A DNA stretch of 64,000 nt, from positions 682,001-746,000 of the forward strand of contig NC_044585.1 of the NCBI RefSeq assembly GCF_901933205.1, in the 5' to 3' direction. The notes beneath the pieces are model-generated. The model saw nothing but the letters and a program-made list of their open reading frames with translations, was not told the origin of the DNA and made no database searches. Shown one piece after another: positions 35,519-46,129 of the stretch; within the stretch, counting starts at the first letter, position 1; every line of letters starts with the position of its first letter. The translations under genes and the position numbers were made by a program. Source of the stretch: Camarhynchus parvulus (lineage: Eukaryota > Chordata > Aves > Passeriformes > Thraupidae).

Positions 35519-36207
35519 TGCCTTGGTTTGAACAGACAGGTGTCTGCTAAAGAGAGCAGGAGCCTCCCCTGAAATGGAAAATGTAAATCCTCTCCTCTGA
35601 ATTGTTGTAATTTTGAAATTAAGGGGGTCTTGGGCAAAGATATGGGAGCAGGAATAACAGTTCTTTACTAGGAAAACTAAAATTACAAATGCAATAGTAC
35701 AAAAAAGAAAACAAACCACTGTCAGAGTGAGACCATGCCCTGGCCCCTGTGTGTCAGGGGGTGGCACAGCCCCATCCCATGGGGGCTCAGCCCTCCTGCA
35801 GTGCCAGCTGTGCTGCTGCTGGAGCAGGGATCCTGCACAAGGGGGGAGTTTTCCTCTGCAGCTCCAGGGCTGCTGCAGATGGGCCTGGGCTCCCTCTGGC
35901 AATGCAGGGCAGCAGAAAGCTGCTCCTCTGGCAATGCAGTGGGCAAAGGCTGCTGTGCTGCTCCAGGCTCAGATTGGATCCAGGTAGGAATGCTTGGCTC
36001 CTCCCCTGGGCGCAGCATCTCCCCATGGGATGCTGGAATTGGATCAGCCCTGCAGGGACACTCAGTGGCCATGGACAGCAGAGATCTCCTGGAGGGAGGA
36101 TTGGCTGTGGCAGAGATAAAGAAAAAACTGCCCCATGGACAGCAGAGAAACTGCCCAGCTCTGACAGGTGGGGACAGAACACACACATTGCCTTGCAATC
36201 CAGGACA
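35519..36207. mobile_element. solo LTR, group E copy 2
   Basis: 689 bp, TGCCTTGGTTTG...CAGGACA, perfect 5-bp TSD CACTG (35514-35518 and 36208-36212). Colinear with 898-1572. GGCAATGCAG-containing modules are partially duplicated inside. Polarity not settled. Confidence 0.88.
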
Positions 36208-36261
36208 CACTGACTTCTCACAAGGGCACAGAGTGATGGGACGGTGGGAGTGGCTGTAACT

Positions 36262-36512
36262 GGGATGGAGTAGATTTAGATGGGATATTGGGAATTAGGA
36301 ATTGTTCCCTGGCAGGGTGGGCAGGCCCTGGCACAGGGTGCCCAGAGCAGCTGGGGCTGCCCCTGGATCCCTGGCAGTGCCCAAGGCCAGGCTGGACATT
36401 GGGGCTGGGAGCACCTGGGACAGTGGGAGGTGTCCCTGCCATGGCAGGGGTGGCACTGGATGGGCTTTAATGTCCCTCCCACCTGACCCATTCCATGGAT
36501 CTGTGGTTCCAT
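36262..36512 (+). mobile_element. CR1 LINE 3' end
   Basis: Common type from GATTTAGATGGGATATTGGG to CATTCCATGGATCTGTGGTT. Confidence 0.92.
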
Positions 36513-37033
36513 GGAGCTGATGCAATGGGCTCTCTCTGGCTCCAGGGGAAGGAGCAGCCCTGTCCTGCAGAGGAGCTGCTGGTTCTGTAGTAGGACCATG
36601 CTGTGTCCCCCCACTCTCCTGGCAGGTCCTGGGGAGAAGCTCTGGTCCCTCTGTGCTCTCGGGGACACCGGGCTGTGTGTGTCCCCTGCTGGCACAGGGG
36701 AGCTCCCAGCTCCCTGCCCAAGGGCAGCAGGAGGGTGGCTGGAGCTGGTGCATTCCCAGAGTTTATGGCTGTGGCAGATGAATGGCAGTGCAGAGACCTG
36801 AAGACACTCCCAAAAATTCATCCAGGAGCTGCCCCAGTCCAGTCAGAGCTCCTTCAGTCTGTCCTGGGGCTGGTGACACGTTGTGGTATCCGAACCTCTG
36901 CTTGGAGCTCGGGGATAAGCAGTGTTCAGCTCTCAGGGTACATCTGGAAGTGCAGGGAACAGCCAGGCCATGGCAGCTGGTCAGCAGGCAGGGGCTGTGG
37001 CCACATCACCTTTCTGACATGAAGTTCTTGGTC
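36513..37033. other. interval without a recognised feature
   Basis: GC-rich, non-repetitive, with no recognised element. Confidence 0.5.
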
Positions 37034-37600
37034 ATGGAATCCCAGGATCACTGAGGCTGAAAAATCCCCCCAGCCTGTCGAGTCCCAGCTGTGCCCAATT
37101 CCCACCCTGTCCCCAGCCTTGAGCACTGAGTGTCACCTCCAGGCCTTCCTTGGACACCTCCAGGGATGGGCACTCCAAACCTCCCTGGGCAGCTGTGCCA
37201 GTGCCTGACTGCCCCCTCCATGAAGGAATTATCCCAAAATCCACCCTGAGCCTGCCCTGGCCCAGCCTGAGGCCGTTCCCTCTGCTCCTGTCCCTGTTCC
37301 CTGGAGCACAGCCCGACCCCCCCGGCTGTGCCCTCCTGGCAGGAGCTGTGCAGAGCCACAAGGGCCCCCTGAGCCTCCTTTGCTCCAGGCTGAGCCCCTT
37401 CCCAGCTCCCTCAGCCTCTCCTGGGGCTCCAGCCCCTTCCCAGCTCCGTTCCCTGCCCTGCACACGCTCCAGCCCCTCCAGGTCTCTCTTGAATTGCAGG
37501 CCCCAGAACTGTCCCCTTCAGTTGCAGGGCCCAGAACTGTCCCCAGCCCCCGGGGCCCTCAGCAGTGCCCCAGGATCCCCATTTCCCGTGTGCCAGCAGC
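37034..37600 (-). mobile_element. CR1 LINE 3' portion, long copy
   Basis: Minus-strand landmarks from tail inward: TCATGGAATCCCAGGATCAC, CACCTCCAGGGATGGGCACT, TCCCTGGGCAGCTGTGCCAG, CCTGAGGCCGTTCCCTCTGC, GGGCCCCCTGAGCCTCCTTT, CACGCTCCAGCCCCTCCAGG, then AGAACTGTCCCC repeated twice. About 570 bp, one of the longest CR1 copies here; non-coding. Confidence 0.9.
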
Positions 37601-38178
37601 TCCGGTGAGCACGGCTGGAGCAGGGCAGGTTTGTGTCCCCGTCCCGAGCTCCTGTGGGAGGGACAGGGCAGTCGGTGCATCCTGCTCCTCCAAAAGCCCC
37701 GCAAACTCCTCTAAAACCCCCCAAACCCCACCAAAGCCCTCCCAAGCCCATCCCGTGAGCGGGTGCTGCTGTGAGCCCAGCCTGCAGGGAGATGGATCTG
37801 CAGCAGCAGCAGCGGCTGTTGGAAAAGTCCCCAGGGCAGAGTCTGGAAATGGAGATTCCAGCTGCCAGCACCCTGCCCCCAGCACGGAGCTGAGCCCAGA
37901 GCATCCTCCCCAGTGCCCTCGGGTGCCCTGGTGCCTGTCCTGCTGGCATTGAACGGTCCCAGAGGGCTGGCACAGCGGGATGGGTCACAGCAGCCCTGAG
38001 GGCACGGCAGGAGCGGCTTTTTCCATCCCCACTGAGATGGGAGGAGAATTGGGAACAAGCCCAAGCTCAGAGGAGTCGCTCTGCAGCTGTGTGGATCAGG
38101 ATCATTCTGGGGTGCCACTTTTCCATGTCTCCCCAAGCCCTCTGAGGGACTGTGGGGACCGTGAGGGGCAGGGCTGTG
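37601..38178. other. interval without a recognised feature
   Basis: GC-rich, with repeated CCCCACAAA-like words near 37695-37750; nothing recognised. Confidence 0.5.
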
Positions 38179-38256
38179 CCCCACCAGTGCAGAGCAGACC
38201 ATTGTACAGACCCTTCACCTCACTGCCCCCATCCTGCCCCACCAGTCCAGAGCAGA

Positions 38257-38660
38257 TTTTATTTAATTCTTTTATCATTTACTAGGAACTAGTATTTAAA
38301 TTCCGTTTTACGCATCCATTTTTTTTATCTTGACATTTTTAATTTTTTTTGGTCGAATAATTAAAAGATATATCCCTACTTTATCCAAATCACTTGTCAT
38401 TGATACACTTTCAATTAACCTTCCTCTATATTTCCTGATATCAAAAACAACCATCAACCATCATCGTCACTCCACAACCACCCCCAAACAGACATAGAAT
38501 TAACCCCAGAACTAACCCCCCAAAAAACCAAACAAAAATACAAACCATGATGATAAATCATCGACCAATCACCCACCACATTTTATGTTCTTGTAGCTTA
38601 TAAAAAGCATGACACTGGAGATGTCAAGATGGTTGCCACACACACCCAAGGACAAAAGAC
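38257..38660 (+). other. NUMT: mitochondrial control region 3' part plus tRNA-Phe
   Basis: About 404 bp of nuclear-integrated mitochondrial DNA. The left part has control-region character (TACGCATCCA, T-rich tracts with TATCTTGACATTTTTAATTT, then A/C-rich AGACATAGAATTAACCCCAG), very unlike the surrounding GC-rich DNA. It ends with a recognisable tRNA-Phe and the ACAAAAGAC that follows it in birds, stopping at the edge of 12S rRNA. The order control region then tRNA-Phe is the avian mitochondrial order. At the right junction GAC is shared by the mitochondrial end and the nuclear target (microhomology), and about 10 bp of target are missing, as expected for end-joining capture. It is not expected to be functional. 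Confidence 0.93.
38587..38654 (+). pseudogene. mitochondrial tRNA-Phe pseudogene within the NUMT
   Basis: GTTCTTGTAGCTTATAAAAA starts the tRNA. The acceptor stem GTTCTTG pairs with CAAGGAC (one G-T), and the D arm and anticodon stem GACAC/GTGTC-like parts are visible. The anticodon loop reads CTGGAGA, where the expected Phe loop is CTGAAGA, so the anticodon position carries a change (GAA to GGA). Located in the nucleus, it is a relic. Confidence 0.9.
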
Positions 38661-38694
38661 CTTTCACCTCACTGCTCCCATCCTGCCCCACCAG

Positions 38695-39974
38695 CAGCAC
38701 CCCAAAAACGTGAGGGGTGAGGATGAGCTGTTTAGGAGGCATCAGTGCAGCCAGCAATGCAATGCCAAGGTGCTGGGAAGAGCCTGAACACAATCCAGAA
38801 CCTGAACACAATCCAGAGCCTTGGCATTGGGAGGTTCAAGCACTTTGTCAGTGTGTGACAGGCCAAGGCAGCTGCCACCAGCTCCTGCTCCCAGCCTGGC
38901 ATAAATCAGCAGCAGAGGAACAAGGTGACTTGTCTCCACTCCAGGTTGTCCCTCTTTGGAGCTGGCACTGACACAGTTTTCATGAAAAATTTATTTTGCA
39001 AGAAAATGGGTTTTCAATCAAAGCAAGCGTTTCTGGATGAAATATTATTTACATTGACATTTCCCCATTTTTTCTCAATGATACACTTCCCTTCCTTCCT
39101 TCTCCCACTTTCTTCCAAAGAGACAAGCCCAAAAATAATTCAGAGGCAGTGTTAATTTTTCAGTGAAAGTGTCTGGCTTTGGGTAACAGAGGACTGCATA
39201 TTTTGAGGGAAAATCAAATATTTTCCCTCCAAAGTGAGGAAAAGTGAGTTTTCAGAAATGAAACCATCAACTGGTAATGGAGTGGGGGTATCAGAATGAT
39301 CTGGGGAAGGGTTTGCAGAGAGGAATGGGGGATGCTGTGTCCCAGAGCAGCCCTGAGCACGGGGAGGGGACAGCAGTGTCCCTGCCCTTGGGTCTGTCCT
39401 CCTCATGAGCCAGAGCCCACAATGTGACAAATTCATAATCTGCAGCAGAAACAGTCCTATGCATTTCCTTTTATTTTTTTTTAACAGAAAAGGGGGAGGT
39501 GTTGTATTGCACTAAATAGTTTATTTAGTTGTTGTTTTGCCCATCTCGTGCTCCTGCCCAGTCCCTGGTTTGAGCCTAAGGAGGCTGCATGAGGCACCTA
39601 ATTGAGGCACCTAATTAATGCACTCTGGTGGCACGGGAGGGAGGAGGCACCGTTCTGGTCCCTGGGGACAGCGGCTCCCACATTCCCACAGGTCCCACGT
39701 GGGCTGGCAGCTGCTGGGGCCGTGCCAGCCCCTGGGGCTCTGGATTCAGCTTCCTCTGCCCCACTTCTGCCTGGCACATTGAACTGCTCAGCTTTCCAAA
39801 AGGATTCCACAGGCAAAGGCTTTGCTCCTCCGAGCCACAGTGATCATCCCTGGCTGTGCCTGGAACCAGAGAGCAGCACCTGCAGGTTCTGCATCCTCTG
39901 CCTGCTGGGCTCCCCTGTGTGGGGCTCAGGGCCAGCCTGGGGGGCTCCAGGAGCACTTGGGATGTTCAGCTGGA
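38695..39974. other. single-copy interval
   Basis: AATCCAGAACCTGAACACA is repeated twice near 38790-38820. 38960-39260 is AT-rich and non-repetitive (CATGAAAAATTTATTTTGC, GGATGAAATATTATTTAC). No gene recognised. Confidence 0.45.
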
Positions 39975-40312
39975 GCAGAGGACACTGAGCTCAGAGCTCA
40001 CCAGGGGCTGCAGCTCCTCCCGAGGGCAGCTCCAATCTCTGCTCTGGGACAGGGACAGCACCCAGGGCACGGCTGGGGCTGGGCCAGGGCAGCTCAGGCT
40101 GAGCTCAGGGCAGGTTCTTCCCCCAGAGGGTGCTGGCACTGCCCAGGCTGCCCAGGGAATGGGCACGGCCCCGAGGCTGCCAGAGCTCCAGGAGCCTTTG
40201 GACAGCACTGCCAGGGATGGACAGGGTGGGGTTGTTGGGGGTCTGGGCAGGGACAGGGGCTGGGCTGGATGATCCTGGGGGTCCCTCCAGCTCAGGAGAT
40301 TACATCATTCTG
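39975..40312 (+). mobile_element. CR1-like LINE 3' end, older subtype
   Basis: GCTCAGGGCAGGTTCTTCCC, AGAGGGTGCTGGCACTGCCC, TGCCAGGGATGGACAGGGTG, GGGCTGGATGATCCTGGGGG and a TACATCATTCTGTGACC tail. Same older subtype as the minus-strand piece at 33646-33790. Confidence 0.85.
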
Positions 40313-41199
40313 TGACCCCATAACCTGTGATCCCACAGCAGCCCTGAGCTGGGTGTTCTCCCAGAGCCGGAGGGGAGCAAAGGTGCTGCAGCCAGAGAGG
40401 GTCTGAGGCCATGGCCAGGCAGAGCAGCTGGAGCTGGAGGCCCTGCCCCTGTTCCTGCACGGGGATGCTCCCAGCTGCCCTGCCCAGGAGCAGAGCCAGC
40501 TCCAGAGGGGCCTGGGGGAGGCTCCCCGTGCCAGCTGTGGCTGGCAGCTGGCTGGGCATGCGGCCTTGGGAAATTCTTGCTATTTTCCAGCTCTTGCTCT
40601 TTTGCAGGGCTAGCAGAATTTCTCAGTGTGGAGACATTTGTCAATTTGCATAATTAAAGCCCTGCAAACTCATCCAGATTCACAGATCCCTGCGCTGGCT
40701 CCCTGGAGACTCCCCACTCCTCTGCCATGAATTATTTATCGGCAGTGCTGGTTCTAACAGGGCCCTTTGTCTGCGCCTCTGCTCCACATTTCAGAGCTCC
40801 CAGGTGGGGATGTGGAGGCTCCCCCGAGGCAGAGCTGGGGACAGGAACAGCTCCGTGTCCCACAGCCCTGTCCTTCCACTCTGCCGGGTGGGAACCACGG
40901 CAATTCCTGGAGCTGCAGGGCTTCTGTGCACAGGGAGTGAAGGTGTTGGGTCCAAGGCTGGGCTCCATGACCCTGGAGCTCTTTTCCAGCAGCAGGGATG
41001 CTGTGAGTGAGCAGCAGGGATGCTGTGAGTGAGCTTCCTCTGGACATGGAGGTGTTGCAGCAGGGCAGCCCCAGGGTTGTCCCCACACTGCTTCAGGCCT
41101 TGGCTGCATCATCAGCTCAGGGTGCCTGGCACCTCTGTCCCCATGTCCCAGCCTGTCCCTGCATGGCACCCGAGGGCTGGGAATGTCCCTGCATGTCCC
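40313..41199. other. interval without a confident feature
   Basis: TCCATGACCCTGGAGCTCTT at about 40965 resembles a CR1 tail; GCAGCAGGGATGCTGTGAGT is tandemly doubled at 40988-41030. Otherwise unrecognised. Confidence 0.4.
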
Positions 41200-41725
41200 C
41201 TGAGCTGGCACTGCTGGGGCACCTCCAGTGCTGGGGCAGCTCTGGGACCCTCCTGCCAGGAGAGACCTGGAGGGGCTGGAGCGTGTGCAGGGCAGGGAAT
41301 GGAGCTGGGAAGGGGCTGGAGCCCCAGGAGAGGCTGAGGGAGCTGGGAAGGGGCTCAGCCTGGAGCAAAGGAGGCTCAGGGGGCCCTTGTGGCTCTGCAC
41401 AGCTCCTGCCAGGAGGGGACAGCCGGGGGGGTCGGGCTGTGCTCCCAGGGAACAGGGACAGGAGCAGAGGGAACAGCCTCAGGCTGGGCCAGGGCAGCTC
41501 AGGGTGGATTTTGGGCACATTTCCAATGACTGAAAGGGTGGTCAGGCACTGGCACAGCTGCCAGGGCAGTGCTGCAGTTCCCATCCCTGGAGGTTTCCAG
41601 CAGCCCCGTGGATGTGGCACTTGGGGACAGGGCTCAGTGGTGGCTATGGCAGTGCTGAGCTGGCAGTTGGGCTCACTGGTCTTACAGGGCTATTCCAGCA
41701 TTACCAACCCTGGGATTCCATGGTT
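41200..41725 (+). mobile_element. CR1 LINE 3' portion, long copy
   Basis: AGAGACCTGGAGGGGCTGGA, GAGGCTCAGGGGGCCCTTGT, GGAACAGCCTCAGGCTGGGC, TGACTGAAAGGGTGGTCAGG, CATCCCTGGAGGTTTCCAGC and a CCTGGGATTCCATGG tail. Same subtype as 2141-2532 and, reversed, 37034-37600. Confidence 0.92.
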
Positions 41726-42094
41726 CTGGAAGGAGAGGGACAGTCTGAGGGGTCACTCTGACCCTGTGTGCTCCCAATCTCAGGGGCTGCTTTGCCTCTA
41801 GTGAGAGCAGCCAGTGATGACTTTCTCTTTCCAGAAACCACAATTCCCTGGGTCAGGCACAGGAAAAAATGGAGATAACATGAGGGAGAAGTCAGAGGGA
41901 GGGAGAAAGGCAGGAGCAAGTGGTGAGTACACAGAAACCTTGCCTGTGTTTGCAGGCTCTCCCTGCTGGAGTTGAGTGTGTGCTTGTAAATCCCACAGCA
42001 GAGGAATACAAATATTTGTGCTGCAGAAACACTTGCCATGAACTCCTGGAGCTCCCCTGCTCAATTCCTTCAGCCTTTCACAGGCCTGCTGTAC
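41726..42094. other. interval without a recognised feature
   Basis: Non-repetitive sequence, nothing recognised. Confidence 0.5.
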
Positions 42095-42402
42095 TTCCTG
42101 GGCTGTGGGACATGGAGCTGCTTTTGCAGGGACAGGAAAGGGGGCAAATGGTTTTGAATTTAAATAGGAGAGATTTAAATTAGATGTTAAGAAGGAATTG
42201 TTCCCTGGCAGGGTGGGCAGGCCCTGGCACAGGGTGCCCAGAGCAGCTGGGGCTGCCCCTGGATCCCTGGCAGTGCCCAAGGCCAGGCTGGACACTGGGG
42301 CTGGGAGCACCTGGGACAGTGGGAGGTGTCCCTGCCATGGCAGGGGTGGCACTGGGTGGGCTTTAAGGTCCTTTCCCACCCAAACCATCCCATGATTTCT
42401 CT
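42095..42402 (+). mobile_element. CR1 LINE 3' end
   Basis: Includes the otherwise rare upstream part GGTTTTGAATTTAAATAGGA and TTAGATGTTAAGAAGGAATT before the common GC-rich 3' part; tail CCATCCCATGATTTCTC. Confidence 0.92.
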
Positions 42403-42764
42403 GTTTCCCTGGATCTCTCAGTGGTGCCTGCAGAGCAGTGTGGGGCTGAAGCAAGAATGAAATCAGAACTCAGAGCCAGGGCTGAGTAATTCCAGGTAAA
42501 TCTGGGTGGCAGCTGCTGAGTGCAGCTTTGCTGGGCAGGGTGCAGCTGCTGGGGTGGAGCAGGGGAGCAGGGGGTGATGCTGGCACATGGAGAGCTCCAG
42601 GACACCAGAGTGGCACCTTCCAACCCGACAGCCCAGACTGCCCTGTCAGCCTGGGGCTGGAGCTGCCCCTGCTGAGGGAGTTGGCAGCTTCAAACTCAGC
42701 CCTGAGAAGGTGCAGTGTGCCCAAAGTCCAGGTGCCTGTGCAGTTCTCATCCCTCCCTGCCCAG
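42403..42764. other. interval without a recognised feature
   Basis: GC-rich, non-repetitive; nothing recognised. Confidence 0.5.
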
Positions 42765-43456
42765 GAATAAGGATTCAATACCAGCAGCACCTGGGCAGTG
42801 CCAGCCCCATGGGCAGGAATGGCCCATCCCTCAAGGTGCCCAAGGTTGGGCAGGGCCTGGAGCAGCCTGGGACAGTGGGAGGTGTCCCTGCCCAGGGCAG
42901 GGAGGTGACATGAGATGGGCTTTAAGGTCCCCTCTGTCAGGAAAATTAACCCACCAACACCAGAGATTTATGTCCAAAAAGGAGACAGAGGAGTCCCTTT
43001 CTGGCTTTATTCCAATAAAGGGAGAGGCCATGGGGCATTCCCCTGGGGTCTGTCAAGCATTTGGAGGACACAGCCTCCTTTTTATCCCAATTTCCAGCCA
43101 CATTTCCCTTCTCTCTTTCCCCATTTCTGAGGTTCTTGAGAGGTTCAGACTTCCCAAAACACCTGATCCCAAAGATCCCCCTCTAATGTGTAACCTTCCT
43201 TTTAATTTTTAATTCTTATGGAATTTAGGAGTTTTTCTTCCCCCTTGTTTCTTTCATCTTTCCATGTCCAATTTCATTTATCAGCAAACCTAAAGTTTAT
43301 TTGTAAAAGCAAATCTCTTTTTCCATTCATCAATCAGTGGAATCCTTCCCATTGTTTCTTCTATCTCCCAGTGCTGGTTTTATCTACCAGCAGACCCACA
43401 GCTTGTTTGGAAAGACAAATCCACCATTCCTCTCACCTCCCACCCAAACCAGTCTG
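42765..43456 (+). mobile_element. CR1 LINE 3' end split by an LTR
   Basis: CR1 is visible up to GAGATGGGCTTTAAGGTCCC at 42934 and resumes at 43436 with CCTCCCACCCAAACCAGTCT. The 501-bp group F LTR lies between. A CR1-internal deletion is also present (GTTGGGCAGGGCCTGGAGCA). Confidence 0.87.
42935..43435 (-). mobile_element. solo LTR, group F copy 2, nested in CR1
   Basis: TGTCAGGAAAATTAACC...CCATTCCTCTCA, colinear with 10842-11286. Minus-strand GGGATAAAAAGGAGG precedes AATAAAG as in copy 1. Flanks CCCCTC/CCTCCC are compatible with a duplicated CCTC core but are not a clean TSD. Confidence 0.82.
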
Positions 43457-44557
43457 GGACTGGCCGAACTGGGAGCACTGGGAGTTGGCCCTGGCTGGGA
43501 AATCCATGGTGGTTTTTTGTGATGAGCCCTTGTGGCCATGGCAGGGGGCTGAGAGCTCTGCTGGGAGGGCTGGGGAGGTTTCCCGGCATGGAGAGCTGCA
43601 GGCTGGCCTCTGGGGGCTGCAATGTTTATTTTGGCCAGCCCAGCGCCGGCTGTGCTCATCACAAGGTGTGATCACGCCTGCAGAGAGGCCCCCAAGAATC
43701 ATTTTCAGCTCCCATCCCCTCGGTTCCAGCAGACAAGGCGAGAAACGGTACAATGCAGTTGGGGGCTATTGTGAAAAGCCTCTGCAAAGGATTTCTCACA
43801 GTGTGATGGAAGCTGGAATACTCATCTGGGCTCCAAAGGTTCTTTATTTTTATTTATTTATTTATTTATTTGGTTTTCCCAGAGCCTGCTGTTGCTGATG
43901 TATTATTTATACAGCAGGAAATTAGACTCTGAGGACTCAAGTATTCTTCAAATAAGCTTCCTAATTCTGTCAATTAAGAATGCACAGGCTGCTGGGCTTC
44001 TGGCAGGGGATGAGCTGTGCAGGAGTGAAAGCTGCCCCTGGTCATTGCTCTGATGTGCTGCTGCAGAGATTTTCAGCTGGAGGAAAAAATCTCTCGGTCC
44101 CAAAATCAAAGGTGTGAGGTGCTGGGAGCGTTCTGTGGAGCAGCTCTGGCTGGTCCCAGGGGCACAGACAGCTCCCTGTGCTCTGGCAGGGGAATGCTGA
44201 AGTGCTGAGTGTGTGGTCACTCGCTGTTCTGCTCTGCAGTGAAATCTGGGGCTTTTCCTTGCTGGTAACAAACAACCAGGGCTGGGAGCCTGTCAGGGAT
44301 GAGTTTGGGGTCATTTACTCCCTAATTAATGCAGTAATTCTTCATGTGCTCCCGGTGTAGCTCTAGAGCAAATTAGTTAATGTGCAATTAATACATAAAA
44401 GAGCATCTTCCCTCCTTCACTGCCTTTCTTTGACCAACCACTTATAAACGAGTTTGGAATTCTCCTTCTGCAGCAGGGCTGGGCACAGGGCTGCAGGATG
44501 GGCTGTTCCCACCTCCCTCGGGAAGGGGAGGGCATGGGCCAGAGGGAGCAGGGAGCC
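43457..44557. other. single-copy interval with AT-rich cores
   Basis: 43800-43990 includes a TTTA tract (43846-43870) followed by TGATGTATTATTTATACAGC and AAATAAGCTTCCTAATTCTG; 44300-44410 has TCCCTAATTAATGCAGTAAT and AATTAGTTAATGTGCAATTA. Both are non-repetitive, homeodomain-motif-rich candidates for conserved elements. No exon recognised. Confidence 0.45.
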
Positions 44558-45365
44558 CCTGTGCCCAACATCCATCTGGGAGTGTTCCCTTCACCTGCAG
44601 AGGGCTCAGCCCAGCTGTGCCCCAGCATTCCAGAGCCAGGGAGAAGCCCCGGGGCCAGAGCCTGTGTCCCACATCCAGCTGGGAGTGCTGCCTTCTGTAG
44701 GAGCCTCAGGGGTAGGACGGTGGGGACAGACAGAGACCAGAGATCTCTGAGGCCAGGTCAGGAGCTTGGGGTTCATTGCCAAGGGCCTGGGTGCAGGGCC
44801 CTGCTGGGAGCTGCCAGCCACAGCTGGAGCAGGCCTGAGAGAAGAGAGGGGCAGAGAGGATGAGAGGGTGAGAGAGTAAAAGGGTAAGAGAGCGAGGTTC
44901 CCGTTCCAATACAATAAATCTTCTTCTGTGCTGAATATTCTAATTCTCACTAACCAATCTAATACAAGATACAAATCCTATAGCATTTCCATACAGCCTA
45001 TAAGAATCATTACATTACCATCCTGTGTTACATTTTAAACCCTAAAAACTCCTCTTTGGGCCCCTTCTGCCAAGCTGTAGGGGCTGCTCTGACCCTTGGG
45101 CCTGTCTGCAAGCAGAGGGTGTTGTTCCATCAAAAGGGGATCACCTTCAGCTGGCCACACCATTGTTTTCCAGTTGTTCAGTAACTGAGGGATCTCACAG
45201 CTTCCTTTCATTTCAATCTCCCTTATAGTTTCCATATTCTCAAAACCTTTTGCCAGACAATCATATTTATAAGGCTTTCCTGTTCCGTCTTCCCCAACAG
45301 CCTTCACCTGCAGAGGGCTCAGCCCAGCTGTCCCCAGCATTCCAGAGCCAGGGAGAAGCCCCAGG
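44558..45365. repeat. ~103-bp tandem duplication, second copy holding an LTR
   Basis: Copy 1 is 44558-44660; copy 2 is 44661-44695 plus 45306-about 45365. Both carry ACATCCATCTGGGAGTG/ACATCCAGCTGGGAGTG, CCTTCACCTGCAGAGGGCTC and CCAGCATTCCAGAGCCAGGG. The group G LTR interrupts copy 2 within CCTTC|ACCTG. Confidence 0.88.
44696..45299 (-). mobile_element. solo LTR, group G copy 2
   Basis: 604 bp, TGTAGGAGCC...CCCCAACA, perfect 6-bp TSD GCCTTC (44690-44695 and 45300-45305). Near-identical to 31497-32101. The inward-reading minus-strand frame of about 86 codons is open here too. ERVK-like by TSD. Confidence 0.93.
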
Positions 45366-46129
45366 GTCTCTGGGCCCAGGGAGTCTCTCCAGCACATTCC
45401 AGTGCTCTGGGGCGTTCCTGCACAGGAACCCAGCACAGGCAGAACTGGATGCTTGTCCTGCCCTCGGGCAGCTGTGAGAAAGGTGGTACCTCTGAGGTGT
45501 CCCCTCCTGCTTGTCTTGACCTGGACATGTCCCTGCCACCCAGGCACTGCCTGGCTCTGTCTGAGGGAAGGAGCTTTATGGCTGCAGCACAGTTTTTCTT
45601 TTTTATCATTGCTGTGGATTTAATGTCCACTGCAAATGCAGATCTCTGCGTCTGGAGGAGGGGTGGAGGCTGCTCTGCCTGCTCTGCTCAGGAAGCCCTC
45701 AGGAGGACAGGGACACAGCCTCAGGTGCTGCCAGGGGACAGGGCAGGACTGTCACAGCAGGGCAGCGTGGGCTGGGGGATCCCCCTGCTCCTGGGGGGCT
45801 GCCGAGGGAATCTAGGGCAGGATGGATTCCGTGTGCCCTGGGAATGTGGAACCAGCCCTGTGCAGGCAGAGATGTCCCCAGCACCCTGCACCCTTCCCAG
45901 TCCCCAGAGCCTGGCAGGGGACACAGCCTGGGCCAAGGGACCTGGGACCCCCAGCTACAGGGCAGAGAGAAATAATTCCCACTGAGGGTTCTGTGCCCTT
46001 TGTGCCCTTGGATCCCCCTCTCTCCTCTCAGCTAAACAAATGTCTCCTCCCAGCCCTCTGCAGCCCCATCCTTGTGGAAAAGGAGCAGCTGGGAGCAGGG
46101 CTGTGACTGTGGAAGCAGTTTTGGTCCTG
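45366..46129. other. interval without a recognised feature
   Basis: GC-rich, non-repetitive; no domain found in its frames. Confidence 0.45.

Larger units (their letters stand above)
38179..38694. repeat. 58-bp tandem repeat interrupted by mitochondrial DNA
   Basis: Unit 1 is 38179-38236 (CCCCACCAGTGCAGAGCAGA, CCATTGTACA, GACCCTTCACCTCACTGCCC, CCATCCTG). Unit 2 is 38237-38256 plus 38658-38685, split by the mitochondrial insert and lacking the CCATTGTACA piece. A third CCCCACCAG begins at 38686. Confidence 0.9.

Noticed and set aside
38587..38654. Functional nuclear tRNA gene
   Set aside because: It matches mitochondrial tRNA-Phe embedded in mitochondrial control-region context, lacks nuclear A/B box character and has an altered anticodon.
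38257..38660. Misassembly joining a mitochondrial contig to nuclear DNA
   Set aside because: Short length, both ends landing in the same 58-bp nuclear unit, junction microhomology and the altered anticodon argue for a true insertion; long reads would settle it.
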